Positions 46,059-54,590 of a DNA stretch of 64,000 bases are shown here, one piece after another. The stretch covers positions 3,534,001-3,598,000 of the forward strand of contig NZ_OZ221287.1 in the NCBI RefSeq assembly GCF_965118125.1, written 5' to 3'. The stretch is from Pararobbsia alpina_A (GTDB lineage: Bacteria > Pseudomonadota > Gammaproteobacteria > Burkholderiales > Burkholderiaceae). The translations under genes were made by a program, and so were the position numbers. The number at the start of each line of letters is the position of its first letter. Position 1 is the stretch's first letter. The notes under the pieces were generated by a model. The model saw nothing but the letters and a program-made list of their open reading frames with translations, had not been told where the DNA came from and ran no database searches.

Positions 46059-46796
46059 CTAGCTCGAGTGTGCCGCTAAAAGGTTGCGAAGGTTTTCGTT
46101 TAGCTGTTCGGCGACAACATCTGTTCCAACGGCCCATAGTTCTGCCAGGGCATCAACAGCCAAAGCGGCATCCCATGGCAATGCGGCTCTCCTCTCAACC
46201 TGGGCGAAAGGGCCGTCCGTCTCAGTCAGGATTCGGTTTCTGGGTATTGCGTTCGCGATGTATCGTCCCTTCTCGGTGGCAAGCATCGCAGGCCCGACAC
46301 TGAACCAGCAGCCTTGAAGGATAGCCTTCGAAAGCTCACTGCGACTGCCGCTGAACCAATGCAATATCGGCGTTCCCGCCGCAGGATAAGACGCAAGCTG
46401 CTTGAGAACGGCTGTTGTCGCTCTACGACTATGGATGGACATTACCCTTCCGCCGGCCTGCGAGCATCGGCCCAGAATATGCGTAAAGACTTGAAGTTGG
46501 CGGTCCCAATGCAGTTTGAATTCAGGTGCGCCGTCCAAGCCAATTTCTCCTATGTACCGAGCCTGCGAGAACAGTTCGTCAAACAGCGAAAGCTCGGGGA
46601 ACCTTTGGTGGGCCAGCTGAGGATGGAGCCCCAGCGCCGTTCGTATCCGGCGGGAACCGTTGCCGATGGCGGCTGTTCGTGTCCACGCGCTTGGTGTTGT
46701 CGTGACTGACAACACATACATGCCCAACCGGTCGATCTCGCGGACCACAGATGACGGATCGGGGTAGAGGTCAAGGTGGGCGTGGAAATCGATCAC
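46059..46796 (-). CDS. qatD: QatD: TatD-family metal-dependent DNase
   Basis: A 245-residue TIM-barrel hydrolase of the TatD family. The metal-binding motif HAHLDLY begins at residue 4, followed by GLHPQLAH, IGEIGLDG, MSIHSRRA, ILHWFSGS and the C-terminal ETDGPF with its metal-binding Asp. It overlaps qatC by four bases, and the order ATPase, unknown, QueC-like, TatD-like is that of the QatABCD anti-phage system. It likely cuts DNA, but the Qat mechanism is not established. Confidence 0.9.
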   Translation of the reverse strand: MIDFHAHLDLYPDPSSVVREIDRLGMYVLSVTTTPSAWTRTAAIGNGSRRIRTALGLHPQLAHQRFPELSLFDELFSQARYIGEIGLDGAPEFKLHWDRQLQVFTHILGRCSQAGGRVMSIHSRRATTAVLKQLASYPAAGTPILHWFSGSRSELSKAILQGCWFSVGPAMLATEKGRYIANAIPRNRILTETDGPFAQVERRAALPWDAALAVDALAELWAVGTDVVAEQLNENLRNLLAAHSS

Positions 46797-48070
46797 TTGG
46801 CGCCCATGCCATTCAATAGCGCAGCGACTTCCGCCAGTCCGCGCTCGGCGGTGAGTGCTAGAGATGCCTTATCGGAGATTCGCGAGGAACTAATGGTCGC
46901 GCCGAGCCATCGGCGCGTCCCGATGCTTTTCTGGACGCCTGCGGCCACGAGAGCAGCACGCACGTCCTCGAAGCCAGCGTGGTCGTCGTCATCGCGTGCG
47001 AGATCGTCGTAGACATAGACTGTAGTGTCGACCAGCCCGGCCGCTGAGAAGGCGGCCCGCCTTACAAGGCAGGGAACGCATCGCCCGCAGTGTTTGTACC
47101 CAAACTTCTTGAACCTGCCGCAACTTGTGGTGCACGAGGCGTACTCTTGGAGAAGAAGCTGCCCTGCGCACTCTTTCATCATTTCGCCTTTCGTCTTAAG
47201 TCTGTAGGGGTTCTCGATTCTTACCCGCAGCTGCGCAGAGTCCAGGATTTGCTGCAGGAGCGAGAATACAACCGGATGGGTAGTGCGCGTGCTCAGGCTC
47301 CCCAATCGTCCGCCAGTCAGCGGCGGATTCAACGCGATGAACCCGTTTTCGCAGACATAGAGGGGTACGACATTACCGGCATGATGGTCTACCAACGTGG
47401 TGGCCATGAATACACCGTATGCAAGAAACAGAAGCGAACGCGCTCGCTGCGATGGTGGCTCTTCAGGGTCTGGAATCTCGGCAGTGTGATTGACTTGCAC
47501 ATGGCGAAGTCCACCGCCTATGACGCTTGCGAATTTAGCTTGCTTCTCTGCATCGCCGCGGACGGTCTGGCTCACTGCAAGTGGTCGTTTCCCTTGTGCC
47601 GCAAGATCGATTGCGCCTATGAAGCTATCCAAGCCCCCCGACAAAAGAACGACGCATTGCTCGAACGGATGCTCGGGCGGTTTGTCAGACTGTGGGGCGA
47701 CGCCTCCCCCGACAAAATGGACGGTCCATCTGTCACCGCTCAAATAGGCCAACAGTTCTTGAAGGGTAGCCACCTGGCTCGACCAGAACTCGGGGTCTAG
47801 GACAGCGATGGTCAGCTCAAACTGCCTTGTCCAACCGTCAGTGCTCAAGTCGCGATGTCCCGCAAGATCGGCGCAAATCGCTGACAGCGCTATTGCAAGC
47901 AGGTCCCAAGCCTTGGCTGAAGGCGTGACACGCTGGCGTAGCAACTCGTTCTTGAGCGCATAGCCCGCTGCTCCTCGGCCGGCTACTGTGGCTCTGCCGA
48001 AGAGTACGACCTCCAGGTCGCTCTCTACGGATGCAAAGTCGAATCCGGAGGGTGCGCAGATTAGTCTCAT
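46793..48070 (-). CDS. qatC: QatC: QueC-like PP-loop protein
   Basis: A 425-residue protein with the PP-loop ATP pyrophosphatase motif VVLLSGGLDSFIGAIDLA (SGGLDS at 144-149) and a QueC-type zinc site near residues 318-345 (CTTSCGRF, then KHCGRCVPCLVRRAAF). About 135 extra N-terminal residues precede the QueC core. QueC makes 7-cyano-7-deazaguanine; in Qat systems the QueC-like protein is thought to modify a target rather than make queuosine, which is inference. Overlaps qatB and qatD by four bases each. Confidence 0.9.
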   Translation of the reverse strand: MRLICAPSGFDFASVESDLEVVLFGRATVAGRGAAGYALKNELLRQRVTPSAKAWDLLAIALSAICADLAGHRDLSTDGWTRQFELTIAVLDPEFWSSQVATLQELLAYLSGDRWTVHFVGGGVAPQSDKPPEHPFEQCVVLLSGGLDSFIGAIDLAAQGKRPLAVSQTVRGDAEKQAKFASVIGGGLRHVQVNHTAEIPDPEEPPSQRARSLLFLAYGVFMATTLVDHHAGNVVPLYVCENGFIALNPPLTGGRLGSLSTRTTHPVVFSLLQQILDSAQLRVRIENPYRLKTKGEMMKECAGQLLLQEYASCTTSCGRFKKFGYKHCGRCVPCLVRRAAFSAAGLVDTTVYVYDDLARDDDDHAGFEDVRAALVAAGVQKSIGTRRWLGATISSSRISDKASLALTAERGLAEVAALLNGMGAK

Positions 48071-48930
48071 TCGACGTAGCTCTCAAAAACGGTGAACGTC
48101 TCGCGAATCGCCATCTGTACGATCTGTGTTACGCGGCTGGCGACGAACGTCTGGCCGGCCGCTCGCACCTTGCGAAACGCCTCTGAGACGTGTTCTCGCA
48201 CAAAGTCCCGCATCTCTCGCATCCGCCCCATGCCGGCGGCCGCGGTGGGAGCCTTGGCAAGGACCTTGGCACCTATGTCGAGATCCACTCGGCGAAAGAT
48301 GTCGGCTGCGACGAAGCGCTCAATGGCTACTTCGCGCTGCTCAGGGAGAAGGTTTCGCAAATCTGCATCTGGAAACTCAGTTAGTACATCCGAGAGCGCG
48401 TCCATGATCGCCGCTCTGTTTGCCTCCGAGTCCTGTGTACCGTCAACGGGCCGTACGGCTTCAACCACAGCGTCCATGATCTCGTCAGCCGACATGCTGG
48501 CGGTCAGTGCTGGGTCAAGCGGCGCTCCCGGCGCCGCGAAGGAATTCGCGGCGCCGCCACCCAGGGCGGTGAAGAGAGAGTTGGCGGTTTGAGCTGTCGA
48601 AGCCATCCGCCTCGTAGCGGTAGAGCTGCCGGCGTAGCCCTTGGCCACGTAGTGGCCCATGCCGCGCTTCAGTTGACCGCGGTCGCCGGTACGGGCCCAT
48701 TCGCCAAGATTGACATTGGTCGCCCTGAAACGGCCGGCCGGCGCCATGGGGATCGGTTCTTTGGGCGGCGCAGGCGGGGGGACGCTGCCTGGCGTCGCGT
48801 CCGTATCAGGAGGTGCGCCTTCCTGGGGGACAGGTGGATTGGGCGGTGGTGGCAAGGGCAAGTCTGGCACCCATGGTGGCACCATCGGTACACCGGACGG
48901 CGATCCTTTACTTGATTGCGATGTCCCCAT
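48067..48930 (-). CDS. qatB: QatB: Qat system protein of unknown function
   Basis: A 287-residue protein with a Gly/Ser start (MGTSQSSKGSPSGVPMVPPW) and a proline-rich N-terminal 60 residues (VPDLPLPPPPNPPVP). Then come RGQLKRGMGHYVAKGYAGSS and an alpha-helical C-terminal half rich in Ala, Arg and Glu. It overlaps qatA by 23 bases and qatC by four. Position and the Gly/Pro-rich start fit QatB; no enzymatic motif is visible. Confidence 0.85.
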   Translation of the reverse strand: MGTSQSSKGSPSGVPMVPPWVPDLPLPPPPNPPVPQEGAPPDTDATPGSVPPPAPPKEPIPMAPAGRFRATNVNLGEWARTGDRGQLKRGMGHYVAKGYAGSSTATRRMASTAQTANSLFTALGGGAANSFAAPGAPLDPALTASMSADEIMDAVVEAVRPVDGTQDSEANRAAIMDALSDVLTEFPDADLRNLLPEQREVAIERFVAADIFRRVDLDIGAKVLAKAPTAAAGMGRMREMRDFVREHVSEAFRKVRAAGQTFVASRVTQIVQMAIRETFTVFESYVE

Positions 48931-50794
48931 TTTTCTTCCTGTTGTTTATCGCGGTCTTCGCTGGTTTGCCCACCTCGACATCATCTAGCCACGCGTCGAA
49001 AACGTCCGTTGACCAGGCACGATCGGCGAGCTTCGGAATGATCCCTGCCTTGATCTGCGTTCCGGGTCGCTCTCGCATGAAGGCTGCGACGCGCTGTCCT
49101 TGTGCGGGGTCTATGTCGCTTAGCGTGAGCAGCGCCTCCAAGATCGGCGGCGTTCCCCACTCTTGTTGCTGGCGTGCCCTCGCCAAAACCCGGTCCATCA
49201 ACACCACAAGTTCCGATCGACTTAGCGCGGCAAGCCGTGGCTTGATTGTTGCCGCCATGGCGGGCTGTTCGAGAAGTCCTTCCAACAGATCCGCAGCTTC
49301 AGCGGACAGCCGGTCCTCGGCAGTGATGAGCGGCGCGTGCTCCCGACTCACATAGAGCGCGGCGCGCAGGTCCCGATCGCTGAGGCTCGGGGGCAAGCGC
49401 AGCCAATCTTGTAGGAATTTGTCGTCCCACGGCGCTTGGAGCTTCGCATCGTTGCCTGTAGCTGCCACGGTTTCGAGTTGAGCCAGAAATTTCGGCTTTC
49501 CATCGCCGTCGCTTTCGGTCACTGCCTTGACCAAGTCAGCGTAAGCCTTGGTGCTTCCACTGCGTTCAAACAGCAGAACTTTTACTAGTTCTGATTCATC
49601 AACACTGACTCCTTGTGCGCGAGCCATCGACATACGGATCGAAAGAGCGTTCAAAAATCGCTTGATTAAGCGCGGATTTCCGGCTATGCCTTCGGCACTC
49701 GTCATCAAAGGCGCGAGTCTGTCAGCAAGATCGAGCCGCGCAAGAAGGTCATCTGGCAGCTTCCTGCCATGGTGTGTGGCTATGAACTTTGTGTCGACTC
49801 GAGAGCCCTGCCATGTCTTGCTGAGCTGTGTACAGACACCTTCGCGCAAGTTCTCCTTCTCTTGCTGTTCGAGACTGCTATTTTCGATGAACAGCAGCAT
49901 CATGTAGGCGCGGACTTCTTGCGTCCCCAAGGGTGGCACGCGAATGGGCACCTGGATGAGCTTGTCGAAATAGTTCGTGACTAACTTGTCTTCCACGCCC
50001 TGGAAATGCCGCTTGACGGCATGCTTGATCATCTGGTCGTCAGCGGCGATGACAAATGCAGTGTGCTTAAGGAAAAGCAGCAGGCGAATCGCTTCGAGCG
50101 TCGAGATGGTCGTCTCTGGAAGGCAGCGGTCCAGGTCATCGATCAATACGACCAAGGTGACGCCCATCTCTTTCAGCGTCTCCTCAAAGCCGCGACGTAG
50201 GGCCTCGATTTCCTTTGGCGGGGAGATGACCTGACGATCCCTCAACAAACCTTTTGTCTGTTCGTGCGCTTCTCCAATGATCTTGCCGCCTTCTTCAAGG
50301 GTTTCCCGATCGGCCTCGCCGTCCAACAGCTTCTTTCCGATCGCCACCGCCTCCCCGATCAGGCCTGTCGGAGGCAGTCCAAGTGCAATCGATGCTGCAG
50401 TGCCAGCTGTGAGCTTCATTACTCGGAACCATTCCACACGCTTCATCAGCGCCGTGGCCTTCTTCAAGCCAGTTTTGCGCGACTCGGCTTCCTTGGTCAA
50501 AGCTGACGCGACAACCTCGATAAGTGCGGTGCGGGCGTCGTCGTAGCCTTGGTAAAGCCAAGCGTTGAATTCAACGAAGATGAACTTGCTGGGGTCCGCA
50601 CCGCCGTTTACCACGGCCCTCTGTTCAATCGCGGCGTGAACGAGCTTAATCAATGACGACTTCCCGACCCCCCAGACCCCGGACACGCCGATCGACACGG
50701 GTCTGTCGCGAGCGTTCTCGATAATCTCGGCTACCGTTGCGGCGACGGTTCCAAAGTTCAAGTAGTCCTGGGCGGTTTCGTTGTCGCTCCACAT
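48908..50794 (-). CDS. qatA: QatA: KAP-family P-loop ATPase
   Basis: A 628-residue KAP-type NTPase. Walker A is VSGVWGVGKSSLIKLVHAAI (around residues 37-50), with FVEFNAWLYQGYDDARTALI after it. A hydrophobic stretch (LTAGTAASIALGLPPTGLIG) near residue 130 may dip into the membrane, as in KAP proteins. Walker B is LVVLIDDLDRCLPETT near residue 225, and GNPRLIKRFLNAL is the sensor-2-like motif. The Lys/Asn-rich C-terminus overlaps qatB. It is the first qat gene and follows an HTH gene by 19 bases. Confidence 0.9.
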   Translation of the reverse strand: MWSDNETAQDYLNFGTVAATVAEIIENARDRPVSIGVSGVWGVGKSSLIKLVHAAIEQRAVVNGGADPSKFIFVEFNAWLYQGYDDARTALIEVVASALTKEAESRKTGLKKATALMKRVEWFRVMKLTAGTAASIALGLPPTGLIGEAVAIGKKLLDGEADRETLEEGGKIIGEAHEQTKGLLRDRQVISPPKEIEALRRGFEETLKEMGVTLVVLIDDLDRCLPETTISTLEAIRLLLFLKHTAFVIAADDQMIKHAVKRHFQGVEDKLVTNYFDKLIQVPIRVPPLGTQEVRAYMMLLFIENSSLEQQEKENLREGVCTQLSKTWQGSRVDTKFIATHHGRKLPDDLLARLDLADRLAPLMTSAEGIAGNPRLIKRFLNALSIRMSMARAQGVSVDESELVKVLLFERSGSTKAYADLVKAVTESDGDGKPKFLAQLETVAATGNDAKLQAPWDDKFLQDWLRLPPSLSDRDLRAALYVSREHAPLITAEDRLSAEAADLLEGLLEQPAMAATIKPRLAALSRSELVVLMDRVLARARQQQEWGTPPILEALLTLSDIDPAQGQRVAAFMRERPGTQIKAGIIPKLADRAWSTDVFDAWLDDVEVGKPAKTAINNRKKNGDIAIK

Positions 50795-50813
50795 TTGGCA
50801 GCTCTCCGATTTA

Positions 50814-51131
50814 CTAGGACCGCGCCGTAACGTGCAGCGTAAGACCGGCGCGGCGCTGCAAGTGGCTGATGACGCTAAACAGGTTGCGCGCCTGCGGATT
50901 GCCGGTCGGGCCGAACATGCGGATCAGGCTCTTGGGGACCAGCCCGGTTTCGACGCCGAGTCGCTCGAAGCCGACGGTCGCCTTGATGTAGTCGCGCAGG
51001 ATCGCTTTGCCGCTGTCCACGTCGCCGGCCAACATTGTCTCGATGCCTTCCTTGAGCAGAGCGTTGCGGAATTTACGATCGGCCTGCACGCGTGCCAATA
51101 CGGTTCGTTTGAAGTCACGTGTTAGCGCCAT
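50814..51131 (-). CDS. Antitoxin-like HTH transcriptional regulator
   Basis: A 105-residue DNA-binding protein of the type annotated as HigA2-like or addiction-module antidote: MALTRDFKRTVLARVQAD, RNALLKEGIETMLAGDVDSG, and the HTH ATVGFERLGVETGLVPKSLI with RMFGPTGNPQARNLFSVI. A GGTGGAG site precedes ATG 51131. It ends 19 bases before qatA on the same strand, so it probably heads the defence operon. No partner toxin gene is next to it. A role as repressor of the operon is inferred. Confidence 0.8.
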   Translation of the reverse strand: MALTRDFKRTVLARVQADRKFRNALLKEGIETMLAGDVDSGKAILRDYIKATVGFERLGVETGLVPKSLIRMFGPTGNPQARNLFSVISHLQRRAGLTLHVTARS

Positions 51132-51482
51132 AGCGCTCCACCATGTTGCCCCGAATAGGTAGCGTTTATATTGCCACATATCAACATGAGTTTGCCGCGT
51201 TCGGTACACCCCTTAACGCGGCCGTGCAGCAGGAAGACGATGGTGCTGCGTTCAGCGCTCACGATGGCCAGAGGGGTACCTAGGCTGTCGACAGCGCCTC
51301 TGGACTCAGCCCGACCCACCTGCGACATTCGAGAGGACGAGTTGGATGTCGCAAAGCAGCCGCCCAGCCCGCGTCGCTGAGTAAAACGAGCGTGGCCATC
51401 ACCATCGAACGGCGCCCACGACTGGCGTCAGACTCACCCGGCCGAACGGTGCTGGGCACGGGAGTACTCGGGAAACGGATCG
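51132..51482. other. Intergenic region upstream of the HTH-Qat operon
   Basis: About 350 bases with no convincing gene. The part next to 51131 must carry the promoter of the HTH-qatABCD-OLD-UvrD operon, where an A/T-rich TTGATATGTGGCAATATAAA lies on the minus strand about 35-55 bases upstream of the ATG. It also separates this operon from the FRG gene on the same strand. Confidence 0.4.
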
Positions 51483-52553
51483 TCAGGGTGACTTAATACA
51501 TCCGCCGCTGTTGCGTCCGCTTTCCCGCTCCTCGCGCACGACTGGAAAAGCGACGCGATGTGCATCGAAGTCTGCCTCCAGCCTGGCAGCCTGTGACTCT
51601 GCCAACGCGATCTCGCCGGGCTCGAGCTTCAGCCTCACTTCCTCGCACCCGATGCCGAGTTCCTGCTGCAGGAGATCTATCCACTGAAGGAGCCTAGGCG
51701 GGGTGACCTGCACGCCGTCCTTGGCGGCCGCGTGGCGAACGGCTGAGTCGGTCACGAATTTCCGCGCATCAACCCTGCCAACGAGGCTGGCCAAACAGTC
51801 GTCGGGATAAAGCCAGTCGCCTTGGTTGAACTTGTCGAAAAGAACTTGGGAGGCTGGCAACGAGTGCTCGAACTCGATGATCTGAACTAGCTTCGGCAAA
51901 TGCCGGAAGTCTTCTCGGCCTATCTCGAACGTCCAGGCGTGCTGGCGAGCCGGACGAAGCCCTGGGCCGAAGCCGACCGGCTGAAAGTGCCGCGTGTATC
52001 CGGTGCCGATGCTCTGCCAGTCGAACTTGAACATGACCCCACGCCCCGATGCGGCCGGCTGGAATCGTTTTAGGACGCGGTTCCACTTGGCTACTGCAAA
52101 GAATGCCGCGACTTCGATGTTGGAGGTGACGTCGAAAAGGGATGTGGGAATGCCGTAGTGCTGCGCGAGTGCGTGAAAGTCGACGTTGAATCTACGACGA
52201 CGTGCGACCTCCATGAACGGATGGTCCTGCATTAGGAGTTCAAGCTCCGCGACTCGGAACTTCTCCAGAAACTTGAGCGCGGCAGCCTTGCGTGTGCCAG
52301 GCTCGACGCCCCGCAGAAGGGGCGGCCCGGAGGTTGGATAGACGCTGGACTCTCCCCGGTACATAGCCACGTCGCCATGAGGTCGCCCCGGCAGAAACGG
52401 GAAGGCTTCGCTGGGCACCATCTTCACCGTCTCGCGCCAATTCGTGAGCATGAACTCAAGGAACTTGCCGGGCCGAACGTCCTCGTCGGCTCCGAGGTAG
52501 TCAAGCGCCGGGTCAGCGGCGCGAAGTTGCTGTACGACTCCCAAAATATCCAT
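51483..52553 (-). CDS. FRG-domain protein
   Basis: A 356-residue protein with the FRG domain: YRGESSVYPTSGPPLLRG at about residues 60-77 and the second half FHALAQHYGIPTSLFDVTSN with IEVAAFFAVAKW near 130-160. ATG 52553 is preferred because upstream in-frame sequence is unlike the family. FRG domains (named for an F/YRG motif) occur in phages and in defence islands with unproven activity. The C-terminal 80 residues are charged and helical. It lies in the same orientation as the HTH-Qat operon but 350 bases away. Confidence 0.82.
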   Translation of the reverse strand: MDILGVVQQLRAADPALDYLGADEDVRPGKFLEFMLTNWRETVKMVPSEAFPFLPGRPHGDVAMYRGESSVYPTSGPPLLRGVEPGTRKAAALKFLEKFRVAELELLMQDHPFMEVARRRRFNVDFHALAQHYGIPTSLFDVTSNIEVAAFFAVAKWNRVLKRFQPAASGRGVMFKFDWQSIGTGYTRHFQPVGFGPGLRPARQHAWTFEIGREDFRHLPKLVQIIEFEHSLPASQVLFDKFNQGDWLYPDDCLASLVGRVDARKFVTDSAVRHAAAKDGVQVTPPRLLQWIDLLQQELGIGCEEVRLKLEPGEIALAESQAARLEADFDAHRVAFPVVREERESGRNSGGCIKSP

Positions 52554-53342
52554 GGCGCTCTCCGGTTCGTCCGCCCAGGCGACGCATACTGGCATTAGAT
52601 GCCAAGTTCGAACGCCTATGCAAACTTTGGAGCGAAGGCAAGCTCTGCCCCGAGGTGACCGCGTCATGTCCGCTTAAACGCATGGTCGATGCAATGCCCG
52701 TGATCGGTGAACGGCCCATCCTTGGAAAGGGTGCAATTTCGGTTGCGACGTGAGGGGGACTCGTTGCGATTGCCATGTATTGGCAATCGCCAAAGCGGAC
52801 ACATAGCTAGGACCGCTTATGGCCGAACCCGGTCCCACGCGGTCGGCTCAACTCGACCCTCAACTGTCACTCGCCATATCCGCTTGCAATGGCCGATTCC
52901 AAGAAGGAGCGGCCGTTCATCTATTTAGGTGGTGACTTCACCGTCGGCAAACTGAACCGCCAGATTCACAAGACTCCCTCGGGCGTCAATCACACTGGGT
53001 GAAGGCTCGACCACGCGCAAGTCTAGGCGATAGTTGCTGCTAGCTGCCCACCGAAATGTGCAAGGATGTCGTAACACGCGAGACAATTGCGCGCGCATGA
53101 GAAACGGGCGCGGTGACACGAGCTACGTTGCAGACAACAGGCACGGCTTGTTCACCGAGGCCATCCAATAGTCATCGCTCGCCGTTGCCACGAACTGAGA
53201 AGTCCGTTCAGGAATCGGCGGTGCAATGCAGCTTTTTGCCCACCGGGGTAGCCAACGGCGCCAAGTCCAACGCGGTGCGCTATCATCTCAATGTCTCGCG
53301 GAGTGGCCGCCCGCCGCCCCTTCTTCTTCCAAGGATTTACAG
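52554..53342. other. Gene-free stretch between FRG and methyltransferase genes
   Basis: About 790 bases. Short open frames on both strands lack coding character. The last 150 bases must hold the promoter of the methyltransferase. No repeat, RNA or att-like element was recognised. It probably represents a join between two imported modules. Confidence 0.45.
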
Positions 53343-54548
53343 ATGTATCTCGAACCGGAACGTCGTCTCGACGAAGACTCGTTCCCCGTGTTCCAGCTTG
53401 AAAGCTCAAGACTGAATATCACCGAAAAATCGCGTGCAAGTCGTTTGCCTTGGCGAGGACAGTTTTCACCGCTGCTCGTCGAGTATTTGCTCGAAAAAGT
53501 CTGCCCGGATGCTTCGGTGGTTCTCGACCCGTTCTGCGGGAGCGGAACAGTATTGTTCGAGGCCGCTCAGCGAGGTAGTGTTGGAATAGGCTCCGAGGTT
53601 AACCCAGCGGCTTGGCATCTTGCTTCTCTAGCATCGTTGAGCGGCCGGCCAGCGGCCGAATATGCTCGGCTGAAGTCCACCTTGCTGAATATGCGATCAA
53701 CGAACGCTAGTTCTGATCTTTTCTCTTCGGATCAATCGCCCGAGCATGTCATAGATGCGGCTAAGGGTCTTGGCAGCGATCCGGCGCTGCAGAAATGTCT
53801 TACGGCCGCCATATTGCTTGGCATGGGCGACAAGCCTAATTTAACGCACGATCTCCTCGCACGCGGAATTTCAGCTGTCGCAAGCTTGCTTGACGAACTC
53901 AAGTGCTACGACGGGTCCGCAAAGTGTTTTCTCGGTGACGCGCGTAGTTTGGCCATCGACTCTGAAACTGTTGACGCGGTAGTCACGTCCCCGCCCTACA
54001 TCAACGTGTTTAATTACCACCAGAATTATCGGCCCGCCGCGGAGTTATTGGGCTGGCACCCTTTGAACGCAGCTCGCTCGGAGATAGGCGCCAATCGCAA
54101 ACATCGTCAGAACAGATTTCTGACTGTCGTCCAATATTGTATGGACATGGCACAGGTTCTGAACGAGTTGGCGCGAGTGTGCAGACAGGGAGCGCCCGTC
54201 GTTTTTGTTGTGGGTAGGGAGTCGAACGTGCTGGGATGTTCGTTCCGAAACTCCTACCTCATCGAGAGCCTTATGACGGAGAGCGCGGACTATCAGGTCC
54301 TGCAAGCCGAAGAGCGTGTGTTCAGCAATCGCTATGGGCAAGACATATACGAAGACGTGATAATCGCACGGCGGGTTGGCTGCACTCCCATCACTCTAGA
54401 CTTCGCGCGATCGCTCGGACAACGGGCCCTAACTAATGCTTTGGGTAGCGCGCCCGAAAAGAACGCGGAAGCGCTTCAAGAGGCGATAACAGGCTTCAAG
54501 AAAGTACAGCCATCGCCACTGTTGGCTTTCGACGACACACCGTACTAG
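53343..54548 (+). CDS. DNA methyltransferase of a type II restriction-modification system
   Basis: A 401-residue SAM-dependent DNA methyltransferase. Motif I is VVLDPFCGSGTVLFEA (from about residue 59), and the catalytic motif IV is VTSPPYINVFNYHQNYR (TSPPY at 215-219), a form usual in N4-cytosine and some N6-adenine enzymes. A long insert separates them, so motif I precedes motif IV. ATG 53343 gives the expected N-terminus. A restriction endonuclease gene follows 42 bases downstream. Base specificity cannot be read from the sequence. Confidence 0.88.
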   Translation: MYLEPERRLDEDSFPVFQLESSRLNITEKSRASRLPWRGQFSPLLVEYLLEKVCPDASVVLDPFCGSGTVLFEAAQRGSVGIGSEVNPAAWHLASLASLSGRPAAEYARLKSTLLNMRSTNASSDLFSSDQSPEHVIDAAKGLGSDPALQKCLTAAILLGMGDKPNLTHDLLARGISAVASLLDELKCYDGSAKCFLGDARSLAIDSETVDAVVTSPPYINVFNYHQNYRPAAELLGWHPLNAARSEIGANRKHRQNRFLTVVQYCMDMAQVLNELARVCRQGAPVVFVVGRESNVLGCSFRNSYLIESLMTESADYQVLQAEERVFSNRYGQDIYEDVIIARRVGCTPITLDFARSLGQRALTNALGSAPEKNAEALQEAITGFKKVQPSPLLAFDDTPY

Positions 54549-54590
54549 GCCGCTGCAAGAACACGCACATAGAAAGAGAAAGGTCAAGCA

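Noticed and set aside
51132..51328. RelE/HigB-like toxin partner of the HTH gene
   Set aside because: A minus-strand frame here contains IVFLLHGRVKG, faintly like a toxin C-terminus, but the rest lacks the fold's pattern and the frame overlaps the HTH start.
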